Positions 10,942 to 23,571 are shown, counted from the first letter of the stretch. The stretch: 64,000 nucleotides of DNA from Cycas panzhihuaensis (GCA_023213395.1 CM041465.1:235979741-236043740), one strand, 5' to 3'. Notes: a model not told the origin generated them from the sequence alone. Made by a program: numbers and translations.

Positions 10942-11780
10942 CTAAAAAAGAAGGGTGCATTCCTTCATATCTTCAGGGGAACATTCTGCTCCCACCGTGA
11001 TGACCTTACGATGGGTGTGGATGATGTCCTTGGTTGTCCCTATGCACATGGCACTCACTTCCTCAAAATGAAGGGGAGCTTGGTCAATAGAAAAAGGCAA
11101 AGAGGAATTAGGTTGACTTGGGTCAGTTAAGGATAAACCAAGAGCTAGAATCTTCCAATAACCAAGTTTATGGTGACCAAGAGGGAGGTTAGGCATGGAG
11201 CCTTCTAGATGCTCTAATAATGCCTCGTCATTCTTGAAGAAGCCTACCCCATGGATAGTTATGCTTGGAGAATACGAGGAGTAAGGAATAGAAGGAGTGG
11301 TGGGATCATAATGATCGACCCACCGCTCAATATAGTCAAGGAAATCTTGAAAAGAGTCAGAGGGCAACCCCTATGACATGGGACAAGGGGTTCCCTAACC
11401 TCATCACTCGAGGAGGATGATGAGATGGAAGGTGAAGCGGCATGGGAAGTCACATAAGAGATAGGAGTAGTGAAATGTGACTCGGTACAAGGACTAGGAT
11501 CCTCAATGGAAGAGGCTTTAGGTCAAGACCTAAAACGAAGCAAATGCCCCCTACTCATGTTTAGGAGGGATATGGGATGAGGGAGGTCCTCGTCCTCGCT
11601 ATCAGGCTCATCGTCGCTTAAAATTGTGAGGTACCAATAGCTCCTTACACCAATAGAGGTGAAACAGATGAGGTTGGAAGAAGAAGATGAGGGACCTTCT
11701 TCCAGACAAGATGGGTTAGGGATGTCAATAGTATAAGTGAAAGCATGAGTGGATGGGCCTTTGTTACCCTTCACTAGATC
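10942..11780 (-). pseudogene. Protease-RT linker of Tat-like polyprotein
   Basis: A 141-codon open stretch (10942-11367) runs from FQDFLDYIERWVDHYDP through GVGFFKNDEALLEHLEGSMP to CSPEDMKECTLLF, next to RT. Upstream it becomes Ser- and Asp/Glu-rich (SISSSSSSDEV; DDEPDSEDEDLPHP). Long, poorly conserved, acidic linkers of this kind are common between protease and RT in Tat/Athila gypsy elements. The related plus-strand copy at 33090-33420 also has NDNALLEHL-like wording. No enzymatic motif is visible, so I assign only a linker role. Confidence 0.55.
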
Positions 11781-11912
11781 TCAAACTGCTTGATGAGATT
11801 GGTTTGATTGTTTAGTAGGAGGAGGCTCCCAGGAAATAATCTTCATTCATCCTTCATGGACAAATTTGAGTTGTCCCCAATGGGATAAACACATGGTTCC
11901 CATCTAATCAAG

Positions 11913-12175
11913 CTATGGATGTACCAATAGAAGGTTGTAGTTGACATCTACATCAAGGACTACAATGTTAGTGAGGATGATTTTGTCCTCAAGGGTAAGA
12001 GGAATGGAAATAGAACCTAAAGGTATTTTCTTGCTTCCATCATAGCCTTGAAAATGCCACAGAAGTAGCTCAAGAGCTGCTATGCCTAGCTCTTGTATGA
12101 TGCGTAAAAGCATAACATTAATAGAAGAACCATTATCTACAATAGTTCTTTGAAGAGTACACTTGAGAGTATCTA
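11913..12175 (-). pseudogene. Tat-like aspartic protease
   Basis: LQRTIVDNGSSINVMLLRII contains the retroviral-type aspartic protease active site in the Asp-Asn-Gly-Ser form common in plant gypsy elements. It is followed by ELLLWHFQGYDGSKKIPLG and TNIVVLDVDVNYNLLLVHP, the flap and the second strand near the enzyme core. This protease would mature the polyprotein. The 66 codons after the active site are uninterrupted, making this one of the cleaner parts of the element. A homologue with altered active site lies at 31740-31990 (+). Confidence 0.7.
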
Positions 12176-12894
12176 TGTATATAGTGAAAGGGTAGTTCCA
12201 TTAGCATTCCCTTTCATTGGTCAGGGGGAGATCTTTAAGGTCAAAAGAGATAATGGGTTCCCAGCTTGGGGCAACACCTAAAGTGTGGACGAAAGCATCC
12301 ACCAACCCTAAAGTCTCTAAGAGGAGAGAACACCACTCTAGGCAACTCCTTAGAACATCCATCATAGATATCTTAGTAGCCATGGTATGAAGCTCATCTA
12401 TGATAGAGAAGGATTTCCCTTTCTCGGTGGGTTGGGAAAGCGCCCTTCAAAAATCATAGTGACTAAGGCAAACAAGGATGGTCTTGGGGAGTGGTAGAAT
12501 CTCTGAAGGAGGGTTATCCAAAGGAGGATCAAGTTGGAAAGAAAAAAAGGCACTTATGGCCTTTTTAGTCGCTTGAGACCAAGTCAAACCATATAGGGGT
12601 GTGGTCTTAAGTATCTAAATAACTCTCTTTACCTTATTCCAAGACCAATAAGGAGAAGGGGTTTCATGGTAAGAACCAAAAAAGGAGGAGGAGCTTCTTG
12701 CCCCCTTCCCCTTAGCCTACATAGGACATGGGTTAGGAGATATTCTCCTATTCTAATTCCCCTTTTGGTAGGTGTGTTGATCTCGTTCCCTGTGTTTAAA
12801 GAAGGGATCTCTATGAATGAGTTGGTCTAGGTTAGGCCTATACACCCATTTGGGAGAGGAATCTAGATGTGGGGTAGATTTAGAGTGTTGTGCC

Positions 12895-13800
12895 TAACAT
12901 TATGAATCCTTATGGAAACACTCACCATGAATGGAGCACCACTTCTTCTCTAAGGAAGGGTTCATCTTCCTTGTTTGAGAAGCACAAGTATTTCCATTCT
13001 TTAGAGGCACTACTTAGGAAGTTTGGTGAATAAGTTTATGAGAGGTTGGTTATGGAGGAAGAGCTTAGAGTTTAAGCTTCTTCATTGTACATTCAAAGGA
13101 ATATATAATGAAGGTCAAGAGGTCCAAATTCTTTTTTATTGAATGGGTTGAAGACTTTGGGGGTTGTTGAGTTTTAGTGTCACAAGACGGAGGGGGTGCT
13201 TTAGGTCTTTGTGATGGTTTGGGAGGTTTCTTGACACTCGCTTGGATATTAATAGCCATGAGAGCCAAATACTTAGCTATGGAAGAGTCACACATTGTTG
13301 CCCCTATTTTGAGGACCTCAACATGTACCTTGAGATAAAGATAGTTTAAGAAAATATCTTTTTTTAGCTCCTTAGGTAAGGTGGCCTTCATGGAGTGAAG
13401 GAGATCATGAAAAAACCTAACAAAGTCACGATTTATCTCCTTATGACCTTGTTTAATGGATAATAAGACCTTCATCCCACTCTCAAAGGGATGATCAATG
13501 TTAAAGTAGTTGATGAACTCATCTACGAGTTACTAGACTGAGTGGATTGAATGAGCGAGAAGGCGATAGAACCACTTAAGGGCATCACCTTTCAAGATTG
13601 AATGAGCGAGAAGGCAATAGAACCACTTGAGGGCATCGCCTTTCAAGGAATATAGAAAGAGCTTTATCAGGATATGATCATAGGCCCAATAGTTAATACA
13701 CACCATAGAAAAACTCTGAATATATTATGTTGGGTCTTGAGAAGAGGTTCCATCAAACTTAGGTACCTCAAGAGGGTGAGGCAGTAAGTTGGTCCTTAAT
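12895..13800 (-). pseudogene. Tat-like gag (capsid core and zinc finger)
   Basis: Gag forms the particle that packages element RNA. A 136-codon open stretch (13065-13475) begins MKVLLSIKQGHKEINRDFVR and continues FFHDLLHSMKATLPKELKKD, a helical capsid core. Just upstream on the minus strand are KGDALKWFY-type words duplicated in tandem (13546-13647) and FINYFNIDHPFESG. After a Pro/Lys-rich stretch, a zinc-binding word WCSIHGECFHKDS then C lies at about 12895-12955, like the Cys/His knuckle of Tat/Athila gag. Stops and frame changes are present. Confidence 0.65.
13546..13647 (-). repeat. 51-bp tandem in-frame duplication in gag
   Basis: Two direct copies of 51 bp lie head to tail at 13546-13596 and 13597-13647, differing at three positions. 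The unit starts ATTGAATGAGCGAGAAGG on the plus strand. Because 51 is a multiple of three, the duplication adds 17 codons without shifting gag. It falls at the KGDALKWFY-type word of the capsid. Confidence 0.9.
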
Positions 13801-14439
13801 GCCTCAATGGATAAAGGGGTTGACCTATAGTCAATGAAGGGATGGTCCCTTGGTTGAACCGTTGGGTCAACAAAAGATGAAGGAGGAGGTGGGCATGGAT
13901 GCCTAAATCCTCCTTAGGAGGTTTGACCAAAAAGGGGATATGAACTCCATCCCACTTGGTGGGAAGGGACTAATCCTATATGTGAAGGAACTGGGAGAGA
14001 GGGGGATGGGTTGGAAGGACCCATCCCCTCTTAGAGGTATGCCCCTTATTGAAAGGGGACTTGGGAGATGGAGCCTTGAGAAGGGACTTGTCCTCCTTAT
14101 GAAGGCACCACATATGAAGAGATGCAAGAAGAGGAAGCAGGCGTGTCTGGGATTGGATTCTACCCATATGGACCACCTATAGGTGGTGCAATACCATATG
14201 GGTGAAGGGGGTCTAACCCATAGATAGGAAGAAGATTCCACTTTCCATGCCCCCATGGTTGGGAGGTGTATCATGGGGGTACATAAAGAGATAAATCCTT
14301 AAGGTTTAGTTTGGGAGCATGTGGGGACTTATCCCACGTGGCTAGAAGAAGGGGGACATGTAGCCCTCCTAGGTCTAATAGAAGATGGATGGATTAAGGT
14401 TGGTTGAGGTGTGGGTTACCTGGCTAGAAGGAGGTATAC

Positions 14440-15600
14440 TCAACCTAATTTAGGAAGTGGGCATACCTCGAGTGGCCCCTAAAGCATGATGTCCATAAGA
14501 GGAGGAAGAAGTGATGAGGGATGGCCCCATTATGGATATCAAGGCTGAGTGAGAAGAATATGGAGGTGCGAATGAGGAAGAGGAGGGCACTATGCTTCGT
14601 AAGATGCTCTCCAACCAATTGGAAGGTAGTTGGAGACTAGCAGCTTGGAAACATTGATGAAGTGCTTCCACCACATCTATAAGAGGGGTTTCCACTTGCT
14701 CATATGAGGTTGAAGGCTCCTCATATGAAGTGGACCCCACAAGGTGATCCTCATGGGCGTTGTCACCAAGGTGATGATATCCTATGGGGGAAGAAGCTTC
14801 CATATCGTGTATGGGAAGATGATGGACATTTGGGTGCTCTTAATCATTGGAATAGAAGATAGGGTCTTCACCCTCTTGGGTGGGACCCTGGAAAGAGGTT
14901 GAAGGTTGTTAGGTTTCAGAAACATAGGCATGATAATCCCAATCCAAAGAGAATCCCTCCATAACTGATTCAAAATTAGATAAAGGAAGGGGAGAATAGG
15001 GTGAGTCTTCCAAACAAGGAGGAAGGCCTTATAAGCAATGAGAGAATCATCACATTCAAGTCCCTCCTAAGGTTTGGAAAAAAGAGGGGCAAGTAGAATA
15101 AATAATGTTGGGGGTTGCCCAACAAATCAGGAAGGGATGCTAAAAGGAGAGGCAATTCCAACATGAAGGGAACTAGGATATTTCCTTTACTAGCAAGTCC
15201 CTAGTATGGTTGTTAGTGGAAGCACACCTCTGGGGGGTCACTATACATGAGGGGATCAAGCCTACATAATCATTAAATAAAGGGCTTAAAGATCCTTAAA
15301 AGTAGAGGAATAGGTCACCCAAAAAGGGCATCCGTGTATCAAAACATAGGTTCGAGGACGCATAAATGGCACCTAAGACCCTCCCTTTAGGCATGTACCT
15401 TCTTAGATTCGAAATGGGCAAAGGCATCCTTGGTTTACCAAGTAGCCTTAAAGGGGACTCTGCTATTCTAACAGGTTGAGGAAGATGAGAGAAGATAAAA
15501 GGGGTTTTTCCAAGGACGAAGGGAAAAGAAAAGGTGGGCCCTAGCGCAAAAAGGGTGCTTATGGAGTGAGAGAGGGATAGTAAGTAGAGAGGGTGCAAAA
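14440..15600 (-). pseudogene. N-terminal part of Tat-like gag, low complexity
   Basis: A 117-codon open frame (14450-14803) starts MEASSPIGYHHLGDNAHEDH and is rich in Ser, Pro and His; another open frame lies at 15296-15598. They lie between the leader and the capsid core. I see no recognised domain. The Ser/Pro/Tyr bias fits a disordered gag N-terminus. The starts are uncertain, because the gag initiation codon cannot be fixed from one decayed copy. The part at 15250-15390 is shared with 53820-53980, so it may be untranslated leader instead. Confidence 0.4.
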
Positions 15601-15664
15601 ATGAGATTTAGTGTAAGAAAACCAACTCCTAGATGGGGTAAGGCAAGTAGGATCCCTTACCAAA
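15250..15664 (-). other. Leader next to primer-binding site, Tat-like family
   Basis: The plus-strand words GGGCATCCGTGTATCAAAAC and ATAGGTTCGAGGACGC at about 15327-15365 match 53929-53965 closely, and the preceding GGGGGGTCACTA matches near 53840. This ties the autonomous-looking gypsy copy to the aRNH units as one family. The interval 15650-15664 abuts the LTR end and should hold the primer-binding site. I could not match it to a particular tRNA. Confidence 0.5.
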
Positions 15665-18480
15665 TGTTACCTAGAGGGAATGCCCCTAGGGATTATATGC
15701 ACTGGGCAGGTGGCTAAGTATGCCAGAAGTTTTGAGATATGCTTTTGTTTTACTTAAGAAAGTAATGTAGAGATGTGAAATACTATTGCCACTAAATCAT
15801 CACAATTTAAAGGAAAAGAAAACTCTCTTCTTTATCTCTTGTTTCCTTTCTCTCCTTTTCTTTTATGAATGAAAAGACAAGGGAACAAAGGGGAAGAGAA
15901 AATACAAGAAAATAGTGCAACAACTAGTACAATTTATTTTAATGATGCATGGGAAGAAAAGATAACTATTAAGAGGCTTAAATCCCTTTATGTCCCTACC
16001 CTATTAAGTGCAAAGAGCATGCAAAGGAGAGGGGAATGCAATAAGGGGAAAGAAACTATTTTGTTACTCTTCCCTAAGTATGTAATTTGGGTGGTGTATC
16101 AAATCAAACTACCCTTGTATGAATGCCCATGTAATAATATGGAGAAAGAAAGTGGAGTCAATGCATTCCAATGAAATGGATGACTTCCTTCCTAATGAAA
16201 ATTAAGTGGATGATCTACAAGTAAGAAAAAAATGCATGCAACCTTTTCTTTTCTTTCCTTTTAAGAGAGGGGGAAAAAGGGTAAGAAAGAAGGAGGAGTT
16301 GGTGGAGGTGCACCTAAAACCAAGTCAGTTGGAGAAGTGTGCCTCTCTTCCTTCTTCATGATCTCTTTACCGGTCACCTCACACTCTTTTTCATGGTTGT
16401 AGTTATAGGTGGAATGCTAGTAGGGCTTCCTTACCTTCCCCAAGATGCTTATGCAAAAATAAAATAAGAAAAGTTTGCAAGAATAAAGTTGAAAGGAAAA
16501 TGAAGTGCACGTACCTTTCACTACAATTCCTGCTTTCTTTAGAAAGCAAAACCTACTTAATAGATTAACTTCCCTTCTATAAGAGGCTAGATGTACATAT
16601 GGAAGCAAGTAGATATTTATACATACATATGCTTACCAAAAGAAAAATTTGATCTTGCTTTTGTGATTTTAGAAGGAAACAATATACTATTCAATCTCTC
16701 TTAATATGCATGTAAAACCTTCAATCAAACTTTTAGAAGGGAAAATTGGGGGTAAAGAGAATGAGAAAGAAAGCCTCAGAATGGCCAACCCTCCCAAATA
16801 GGGCATCTCCATGCACTTAAGTGCTCTAAGCAACCAAATTAAGCAAAGGATCATGGTTTCTAAGCAAATCAAGAAAGGTAACAAAGTTTGTAAGAATAAA
16901 AGTTATAAAAGCCACAAAAGCTGTAAATGTCATAAAAGTTGCAATGTTGCAACTTTTGCAAGATTTGCAAGATAAGATAAGAATCCCACAAACTACAAGA
17001 TCTATTAAGACATCAAATTTTTGATGATATGTGAGGGCTAGTTACAGGCATTACAAGTGGTTGCCAATGCTACAACTAGTAAGATCCTTCACCATAAGGG
17101 TTTCTAGGTACGCAAGGTGGATATGAGATGGGTGAAGTGAGAAATGTAGAGGGTTGCCCTAGAAGATGTGACTAAGAGGGTCAGAACCCTATCCTTAGGA
17201 TCCTCTTTTTTCCTTTCTACAAAATCCCATAACCCACTTGTTGGTGGCCCAAGAGGAACCTTAAGAGGTGAGAAGGATGGGTGAGGGGAAGTAAGGGTTT
17301 GCCTTCCTTTAAAATGATCCAAGAAGCAAATATATGGAGGTTGTTTTCAGGTAATCTGAGAATAATATTCATGAAATACCCTTGCTAAAAGAAGAAACAA
17401 TAAGGTGCAGGCCTGAAATCACTGCTAAAACTATTTTAGACTAGATATTACCTCATAGACTGGTTGGAGGAGAAGGATCCCTCCTAGTGGGTGGAGGAAA
17501 GCTCCACTTAGCATCACAAAGAAGATGAGAAACCTATAAAAACCTAGAGTGATGGCTAGAGAGAACTTAAGAGAAAAAACCTATTAGAAATGGACTACTA
17601 TAGATCTACAACTTAGGGTTTTTACCCTAAGGGAAGAATGAGACAGGAGAGAAGAGCAGGAGATAGCAGTTGTAGACGTCTCTTTCTTTCTCAAATGAAC
17701 CAAGAGAGCAAAATGAGTTTGAAATTGGATTTTTGTACCCAATTTTAGTCTATCGAGCGATTAGGGATTTCCCTCGGTGAGAAATAGCCCACTGCCATAT
17801 GTCAATTTCACAATAAGTGCAAAACTGGCCATTGCTAGGTTGATGATTCAAATGGACAGTTGCATCACATCAAATTTTGTAGTACTAGGAAGTTTACTGC
17901 GATACCATGAATAGTGCCATGGTGCACACAAAACATAGGAGAAAAATAAAGGAGGGCCTATGAGGCCCCTAAATGAAAGGTCCTAGACCCAAATAGAGTA
18001 GAATACTAGGCTAGAAAGGCATCTAGGAGACTTTTAAGTGCTGATGGATCCTCAATAAGCAAAGAAAAGGTGGTGATTAGGTCCCAACGTAGGAGAAGTG
18101 GAAAGTGTGAGGGTGACCAAACTTATGATGGGGTATTAGGGATCACGCAATGCTAAAAGATGATCAAAAGTAGGCTATGGGAGCCCTAAAGTACTTAAGA
18201 GTGCTGTGGAGGTGTGATGGAGGGCTATATTATTCCACGGGATGTTTGTCCCAAGTCATCATAGGCTAAAATAATAGTTATAAGCACAAAGGAGCAGGCA
18301 AGCTAAGCATATTAACCATGCAAATAATCAATACCATGCAGAATGCATCTAATGAATATCTAATTACATTTTGAAGTAAGTGAAGGGCGAGGTTAAAGAC
18401 ATTCTTATGCTTACTTAGGAGGTGTCATACATGTCCATTCCTAATAGCTAAGAAATATCTACCAAAATAACTTCATAAAT
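15665..18480 (-). repeat. 5' LTR of Tat-like element (approximate)
   Basis: On the plus strand the LTR begins TGTTACCTAGAGG at 15665, comparable with TGTTGCCACCATCC at 54241. It contains a T-rich stretch near 15840, GGAGAAGTGTGCCTCTC near 16330, and at 18410-18465 the block with ATTCCTAATAGCTAAGAAAT that recurs at about 57.07 and 51.25 kb. No gene is seen; short frames in it are chance. The upper boundary is not determined. Confidence 0.5.
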
Positions 18481-18719
18481 CCATTGATAAATTGAATAAC
18501 CCACTTGTGAATAATCAAAAGTAAACACCCAAATGTATACATGAATAACACACTTGGGGATCAAAAGGAGGGAATACCATGCAAGGTTTAGACTCACCTT
18601 AGCATCATATATAAATCATGAAGAAGTAATAAAGATTAATATACATTATATATTAGTTATATACTATAATATCATACGTCAACGACCTCCTCTATTAAAA
18701 GGGGAAATGATCATAATAA

Positions 18720-20470
18720 ATATCATGGATTCTTAGAGCTCCCTTGATCTCTCTTTTCTACTTGTCCATAGCCTTGAGATCCCTCTCCTCTCTACATGAT
18801 GGTATGACCTTGTCGAATGCTCTAGTTGGCTACAGGAGTCACTCATCTAGTGGCCTATAGTATCAGCATCCTCCTGAGGTGTCATCTCTCATCATCTGTA
18901 GCTTGGATTTATGCCTTTAAATCCTTCACCTCTATCTCATGAGTTGCCAACTATCATCATAACTTAACCTTTTACATAACCATATGGGCCTCCCGTATTG
19001 CCATACAAGCCTCTAATACCCTATACAAATCTCAGGATCTTATAATAGAGGTAAAATGCTAAGTATGCAACCCTAAAAACTCTAGATCCCTATCCTACCA
19101 TAGTGGTAGATCCCTTGGTCCAATACAAATGATAAGAGGCTATTAAGTGTATGCCTTACGAAGACACCTTCCAACCTATCTCCATATGTACATATAATTA
19201 AACATCAAATAATCAAATTATTTATCAATAAAAAATGAAAAAATAATTATGTAAATAATCATTTTAACTTAAAACAATAAACATCATGTACATATTATCA
19301 ATTACTTAGGCATCCCTAGATATTGGATTAATGATCTCCTCTTGATGCTCCTCACCCATAATAATCTCTCTTAGGTGAGCCTCATCACCATCTCCCATTG
19401 TGCTAGCTTTGACTCCTCCCATATTACCTCCTTGAGCTAGCTCACCAGCTCCATCTTCTTCTATGGGAGCTATCTCTCCCTCAACATTACCATCACTGCC
19501 CTTGTAAGTGGTTTGTCCTCCTCCTTCTCCTCTTGGTGGAGGAGTTGGTGCTTCTCCATCCCCTGTTGCCACCTTGTCACCTAATCCTCCTTTATCTCCT
19601 TGTCCTTCTTCTTCCCTTCCCTCTAGTGGAGGAAGTGGTCCTCGTATCTCTATTCCATCTACCTCATCATCTAACCATAGGGCATCCCCTCATATGGGTT
19701 CATAACCCATTGGTTATGAATCATCTAATCTAACTTTGGGCTATTGAGTGTATGCTAGCCCCTTCCTATATATCTATAATCTTATCTACCATTGGTTCAT
19801 CATTGGATCTATCATTGTTAGCTCTCTAGGTCCTTCTCCTAGTTGAGTCAATAGAATATGATCATATAACTAGCACACTAGAATAGATATATAAGAGAAT
19901 CCCCTTCTCCATTACACTAAATCTAGGATAATTGGTAGTGCATGCTATCTAATACATACTGGGCCTAGTTATACCTAACCTCTAACTCACCCTATATAAC
20001 AGTACTCACCCATTGACCTAAAAGACCTATAAAGTTCTAGGTTCATTTGGATTATGGGGATAGCCCTCACATGCCTAAAGGCTCATACACTAACTCCATG
20101 CCTCCTAATGTGTCCTCTCTCCCTCATCATATATTAACTAATGGTTGTCCTCTCCTCCTCCACTACCACTGTCAATGGGGCTAGACTCTCCCCATGATAA
20201 TAAATGCCCAAGATCCTCCCTACCTTGCTCACTCTAATCTTCAAATCTCTGAGTCCTCTAAATCAAAATACTTTTTCTCTAGGAGTCTAATAGTTAACCA
20301 AGTCATGAAGTATTTTAACTTCCATCATAAGCTAAATTGATCTACTCACCTGAGCCAACCTATAATAATGAAGGAACTACCTCTTAGCCAATGATGACCT
20401 ATCTAGTATTACATCTAAACTAGGTCCCTCATTCTCCTAGGTATTAATATGATCCAATATCAATCATCTA
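18720..20470 (-). pseudogene. PMD-like protein gene remnant, copy 1
   Basis: The minus strand carries a long decayed frame. Near 20230-20330 it reads EVKILHDLVNY, a stop, TPREKVF, a stop, FRGLRDLKIRVSKVGRILGI. This matches the pattern in the other two copies (aromatic-Phe-x-Leu/Phe-Pro, then Asp-x-x-Ile, ending Ile-Leu) and resembles plant mobile domain or DUF7745-like proteins. A Gly/Glu-rich open frame follows at 19306-19572 (MATGDGEAPTPPPRGEGG), then a helical charged tail near 18730-18990. The function of such proteins in retroelements is not known. The family name is tentative; the three-copy relationship is better supported. Confidence 0.4.
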
Positions 20471-20479
20471 GATAAACAA

Positions 20480-20860
20480 CTAGTATCAAACTACTAAACT
20501 TTTCAATCAGAATTTAAAATTCTTTTAAAAGTTTTAAACCTTTTCTTTATTATGATTTTCATTTAAAAAATGTGAACTTCCTTTTAAAAATATGACCTTA
20601 CCTTAAAAACTATAACCTTCATTTCCAAAACATGACCTCATTGTCAAAATTATGATCTCTCTTTAAAAAACATAACTACTTTATAACTAAAAATATGATC
20701 AACTTATTCATCATATATTTTATCTAACTAGTCATTTTCTTCAAAGAGAGTTTATATCTTTTATTTGAATCCTACAATTTTTGTATTAACACTTGCATTT
20801 CTTTACAAAATATCATAAAATAAAATATATATATAGTTGAGAACTTACCATGTATCTCAT
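20480..20860. repeat. AT-rich degenerate short repeats
   Basis: The interval holds several imperfect copies of a word like AAAATATGACCT spaced about 20-30 bp apart (for example near 20600, 20632, 20655, 20695). A similar cluster lies at 22130-22350. No coding sequence is apparent. Confidence 0.5.
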
Positions 20861-22528
20861 CTATCAAGCCATGCCATTAGTTTAGACATCCTACAACTTC
20901 TTGATCTAAAATTTAATGGCTAGATCCTCTTTAATACTTTGATATGGTCTTTAGCAAAGCTCTATTCCCAATCCTCTCAACTTGTAAATGATTCCTTTTC
21001 TCATTTAAACTAGAATATAATCCCTAACCCCCTAATTGGCACACACCTTGAAAAGATCTTCTTTTACTACTAAAACGTCCTTAGATAAATCCTTGATCAA
21101 TTTTAATCACCAAATCTAATTCTCACCTAGTTAGTAAGCCTACTATGTTCAATCTTCACATTGCACTTATGCTTATAAAACTGTTATTTTTCCCTAAAAT
21201 TCACTTTCTCAAAATATAGTCAAAAGGACCCATTTTTTCTCCACATCACATTTTCTTTACCCACTTAGTTGCCACAAATCAACCTTCAATAGTACCCTCT
21301 AAAACCTCATAATGTTGTCCTACAAGGCTTGAGATGATTGTTAAAGAGGTAAAACTATGGCGACTTTTCCTCAAAAAATCATTTGTTAATGAGGATAAAC
21401 TATGGTGGGTCCTCTAAATATCAACCATTAATGAGTAAAACTATGATAGACACTCTCTTATATATAAGATCGTTTTTACACTAAAAATAAAAAATACTAA
21501 AAATACAGAAAAAAAAAAAAAAAAATCCAAAAGCTTTCTATGTAGTTAGTGAGTTATAAGTCACCAGAAGATATTTAGTTATACCTACATCATCCAAGTT
21601 ACCTAATTCCCTCAGCCATCCCCATCCTTATTTATGATTAAACAACTTAATTGATATCTTTGGTTCCCTAAGTTTCCAAATAACTTAGTATTAGCAAGGT
21701 TGACAATGTTCACCATCCTACTTCAATATCATTCACAGAGCTTCCATTGCTAAGGGGGAAAATGTTTTAATCAACTATGCCTTTCTTTTAATAATGGCTC
21801 AGTCTCTTACCTTATGTTTATTATTAGGATTTGACTAACTAACTACATGGTAGTGTAGAGAGTGCTTGGTATTTTGGCTAATTAAAATCATGCTGATTGT
21901 ACTTTTATGTGACTTATTTTGTCTATGATTGAATGATCATTATAGCGTTTGATGAATAAAAGCTAACTTAAAATGTTGCCAATTCATTCATCTTATTAAT
22001 CTAGTTGGTGACTATATGATGCCATTTCCTATTCATTTGCCCCTTTGATGACTTGATTGACTCTTTATTAGACCAAATCATTTCTTGGTGATGCCTTTCC
22101 CCTTTGAAATATTTAAATTTTGGTTAAAAAAAATTTATTTCAACCCAAAAAACTTGATCATATTTTTCATCCTGACTAAAATCATGATCATGTTTTTCAC
22201 CTTAGCCCAAAAATATGACCTCCTTAATAAAACATGATCTCTCTATAACTAAAAATGTGATCTCAATTTTCATCATATTTTAGGTTCATTTTTTGTCGTG
22301 TTTTTCATTATTTATCATATTTTTCACCTATCTATCCATTAAAAAAAAATTCCAATAGTGAGTTATTATTTTTTCCACTTGGTTTTCCTTCTTGCAGGTG
22401 ACCACAACTTGTCCTTTCCTAGAATTTATCCTTGGTTTATCTATTACCTCATTGTATAAGTATGTCTTTATCTTTTATTTAAATGATTCTTTTTGGAAAA
22501 TCTAGAGAAGCTTGGAAAGATAGATTTT
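20861..22528 (+). repeat. Tat-family LTR-like region, sense, AT-rich copy
   Basis: Three sense copies of the family motif (AATGAGGATAAACTATGGTG type) lie at 21340-21364, 21384-21410 and 21427-21452. An A-rich stretch at 21484-21530 follows, resembling 36740-36800. A block near 21740-21790 weakly resembles the LTR block at 1770-1800. I read this as the 5' LTR side of the old plus-strand Tat-like element whose pol is at 31740-36070. There is no gene. LTR ends are not resolved. Confidence 0.45.
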
Positions 22529-22804
22529 TGTGGTGAGCCTTTACTACATGTTAGAGAGGATTACAATCCTCCATCATATGATGTTATGGTTAAAGATAAG
22601 GAAGTAGGGGATTATTTTTCATAGATATAGGAATATAATAATATAGAGGTGAGTGTTATATATATCTGCTTTATTATAAAATGAGAATATATAATGTTAT
22701 GTTAATGAATATTCTTAAGAACCTTATTATCTTCTTTATCTTTTTTCTTCTATTTTTCTTCATATTTTCCTATCTTGAATGGTTATAAGGATAGACCTAT
22801 AATA
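22529..22804 (+). repeat. 5' LTR of gag-only element
   Basis: This 276-bp copy starts TGTGGTGAGCC. It shares long words with the 3' copy, for example TTAAAGATAAGGAAGT and GAGTGTTATATATATC, but differs at many positions and by small indels, so the insertion is old. Confidence 0.85.
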
Positions 22805-22806
22805 AG

Positions 22807-22818
22807 TGGTAATATAGC
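22807..22818 (+). promoter_or_regulatory. Primer-binding-site-like word
   Basis: TGGTAATATAGC lies 2 bp after the 5' LTR end. It matches the common plant initiator tRNA-Met site TGGTATCAGAGC at 9 of 12 positions, with differences consistent with decay. Confidence 0.55.
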
Positions 22819-23571
22819 TATTACTAATCCATACAAGAGGTAGGGATCCATTTTATTACAAGTTCTAAAATAGGGCAATTTTTTAAAAAAGGTTTCTAGC
22901 ATGTGGAAGTTCTACTATTTGAGAGTATAAATTAAAACTTTTTAAAGAATCAACAAAGATTTCAAGATGAGAAGGCCTATTCCATAAATTTTGAGTGGTC
23001 ATAGTGTTGTTTTTTATAGGAAGTTATAGAAATTATAGGAAATTTAATTTTATGCTACTTTCTATCACCACATTTTAGGGCTAGATCTATTATCTAAACT
23101 TCAAATAGACATGACTTTAGTTACAAGTATCTAAATAACCTCAATTTTTTTTTTTATTATATGTGTTTTTTAATTTGTTTTCTAATGGATGTGGCTTTAG
23201 GTTGATCAAAGTCTAGGACAGAAAGCTAGGAGCATTTTACTCTCTGGTATTATGGTAGCCCCTAAAAACCCTAGTTGTGACCTTTCTTTATATGTTCATA
23301 ACTTTTGATCAAGATATTAGAATTTGATTTCATCTAAACCATTAGACTTGTATTTTATAAGCCATTATGCTAATCTATATTTTGTGTCTTTTTGATATTT
23401 TGTTTAGATACTAAATTTTGAAATTAAGGGTTTCATATGCTACTTTTCTTGGCTATTTAGGCTTTGGTCACAAAAATATTATACTTGAAGCCTAATATTT
23501 ATTTTGATATCAAAGTTTGGGGATAATTAGCTATAGAAAAACCCTAATCTCTCCCACATATATATTATCAT

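Larger units (their letters stand above)
8811..18480 (-). mobile_element. Tat-like Ty3/gypsy element, 3'-truncated
   Basis: Read on the minus strand the order is 5' LTR, leader, long gag, protease, long acidic linker, RT, RNase H and integrase. It is a Ty3/gypsy element of the non-chromovirus type. The long gag and protease-RT linker, FMDD-type RT and integrase wording fit the Tat/Athila branch. The integrase stops abruptly at about 8811 next to the chromovirus 3' LTR, so its C-terminus, 3' end and 3' LTR are lost. Close relatives are at 31700-36100 (+), 40470-41000 (-) and 62035-64000 (-). No aRNH lies between RNase H and integrase, unlike typical Tat elements. Confidence 0.75.

Noticed and set aside
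14450-14803. Independent host gene (Ser/His-rich 117-codon frame)
   Set aside because: It lies in line between leader and gag capsid of the minus-strand gypsy element on the same strand, so a disordered gag N-terminus is simpler.
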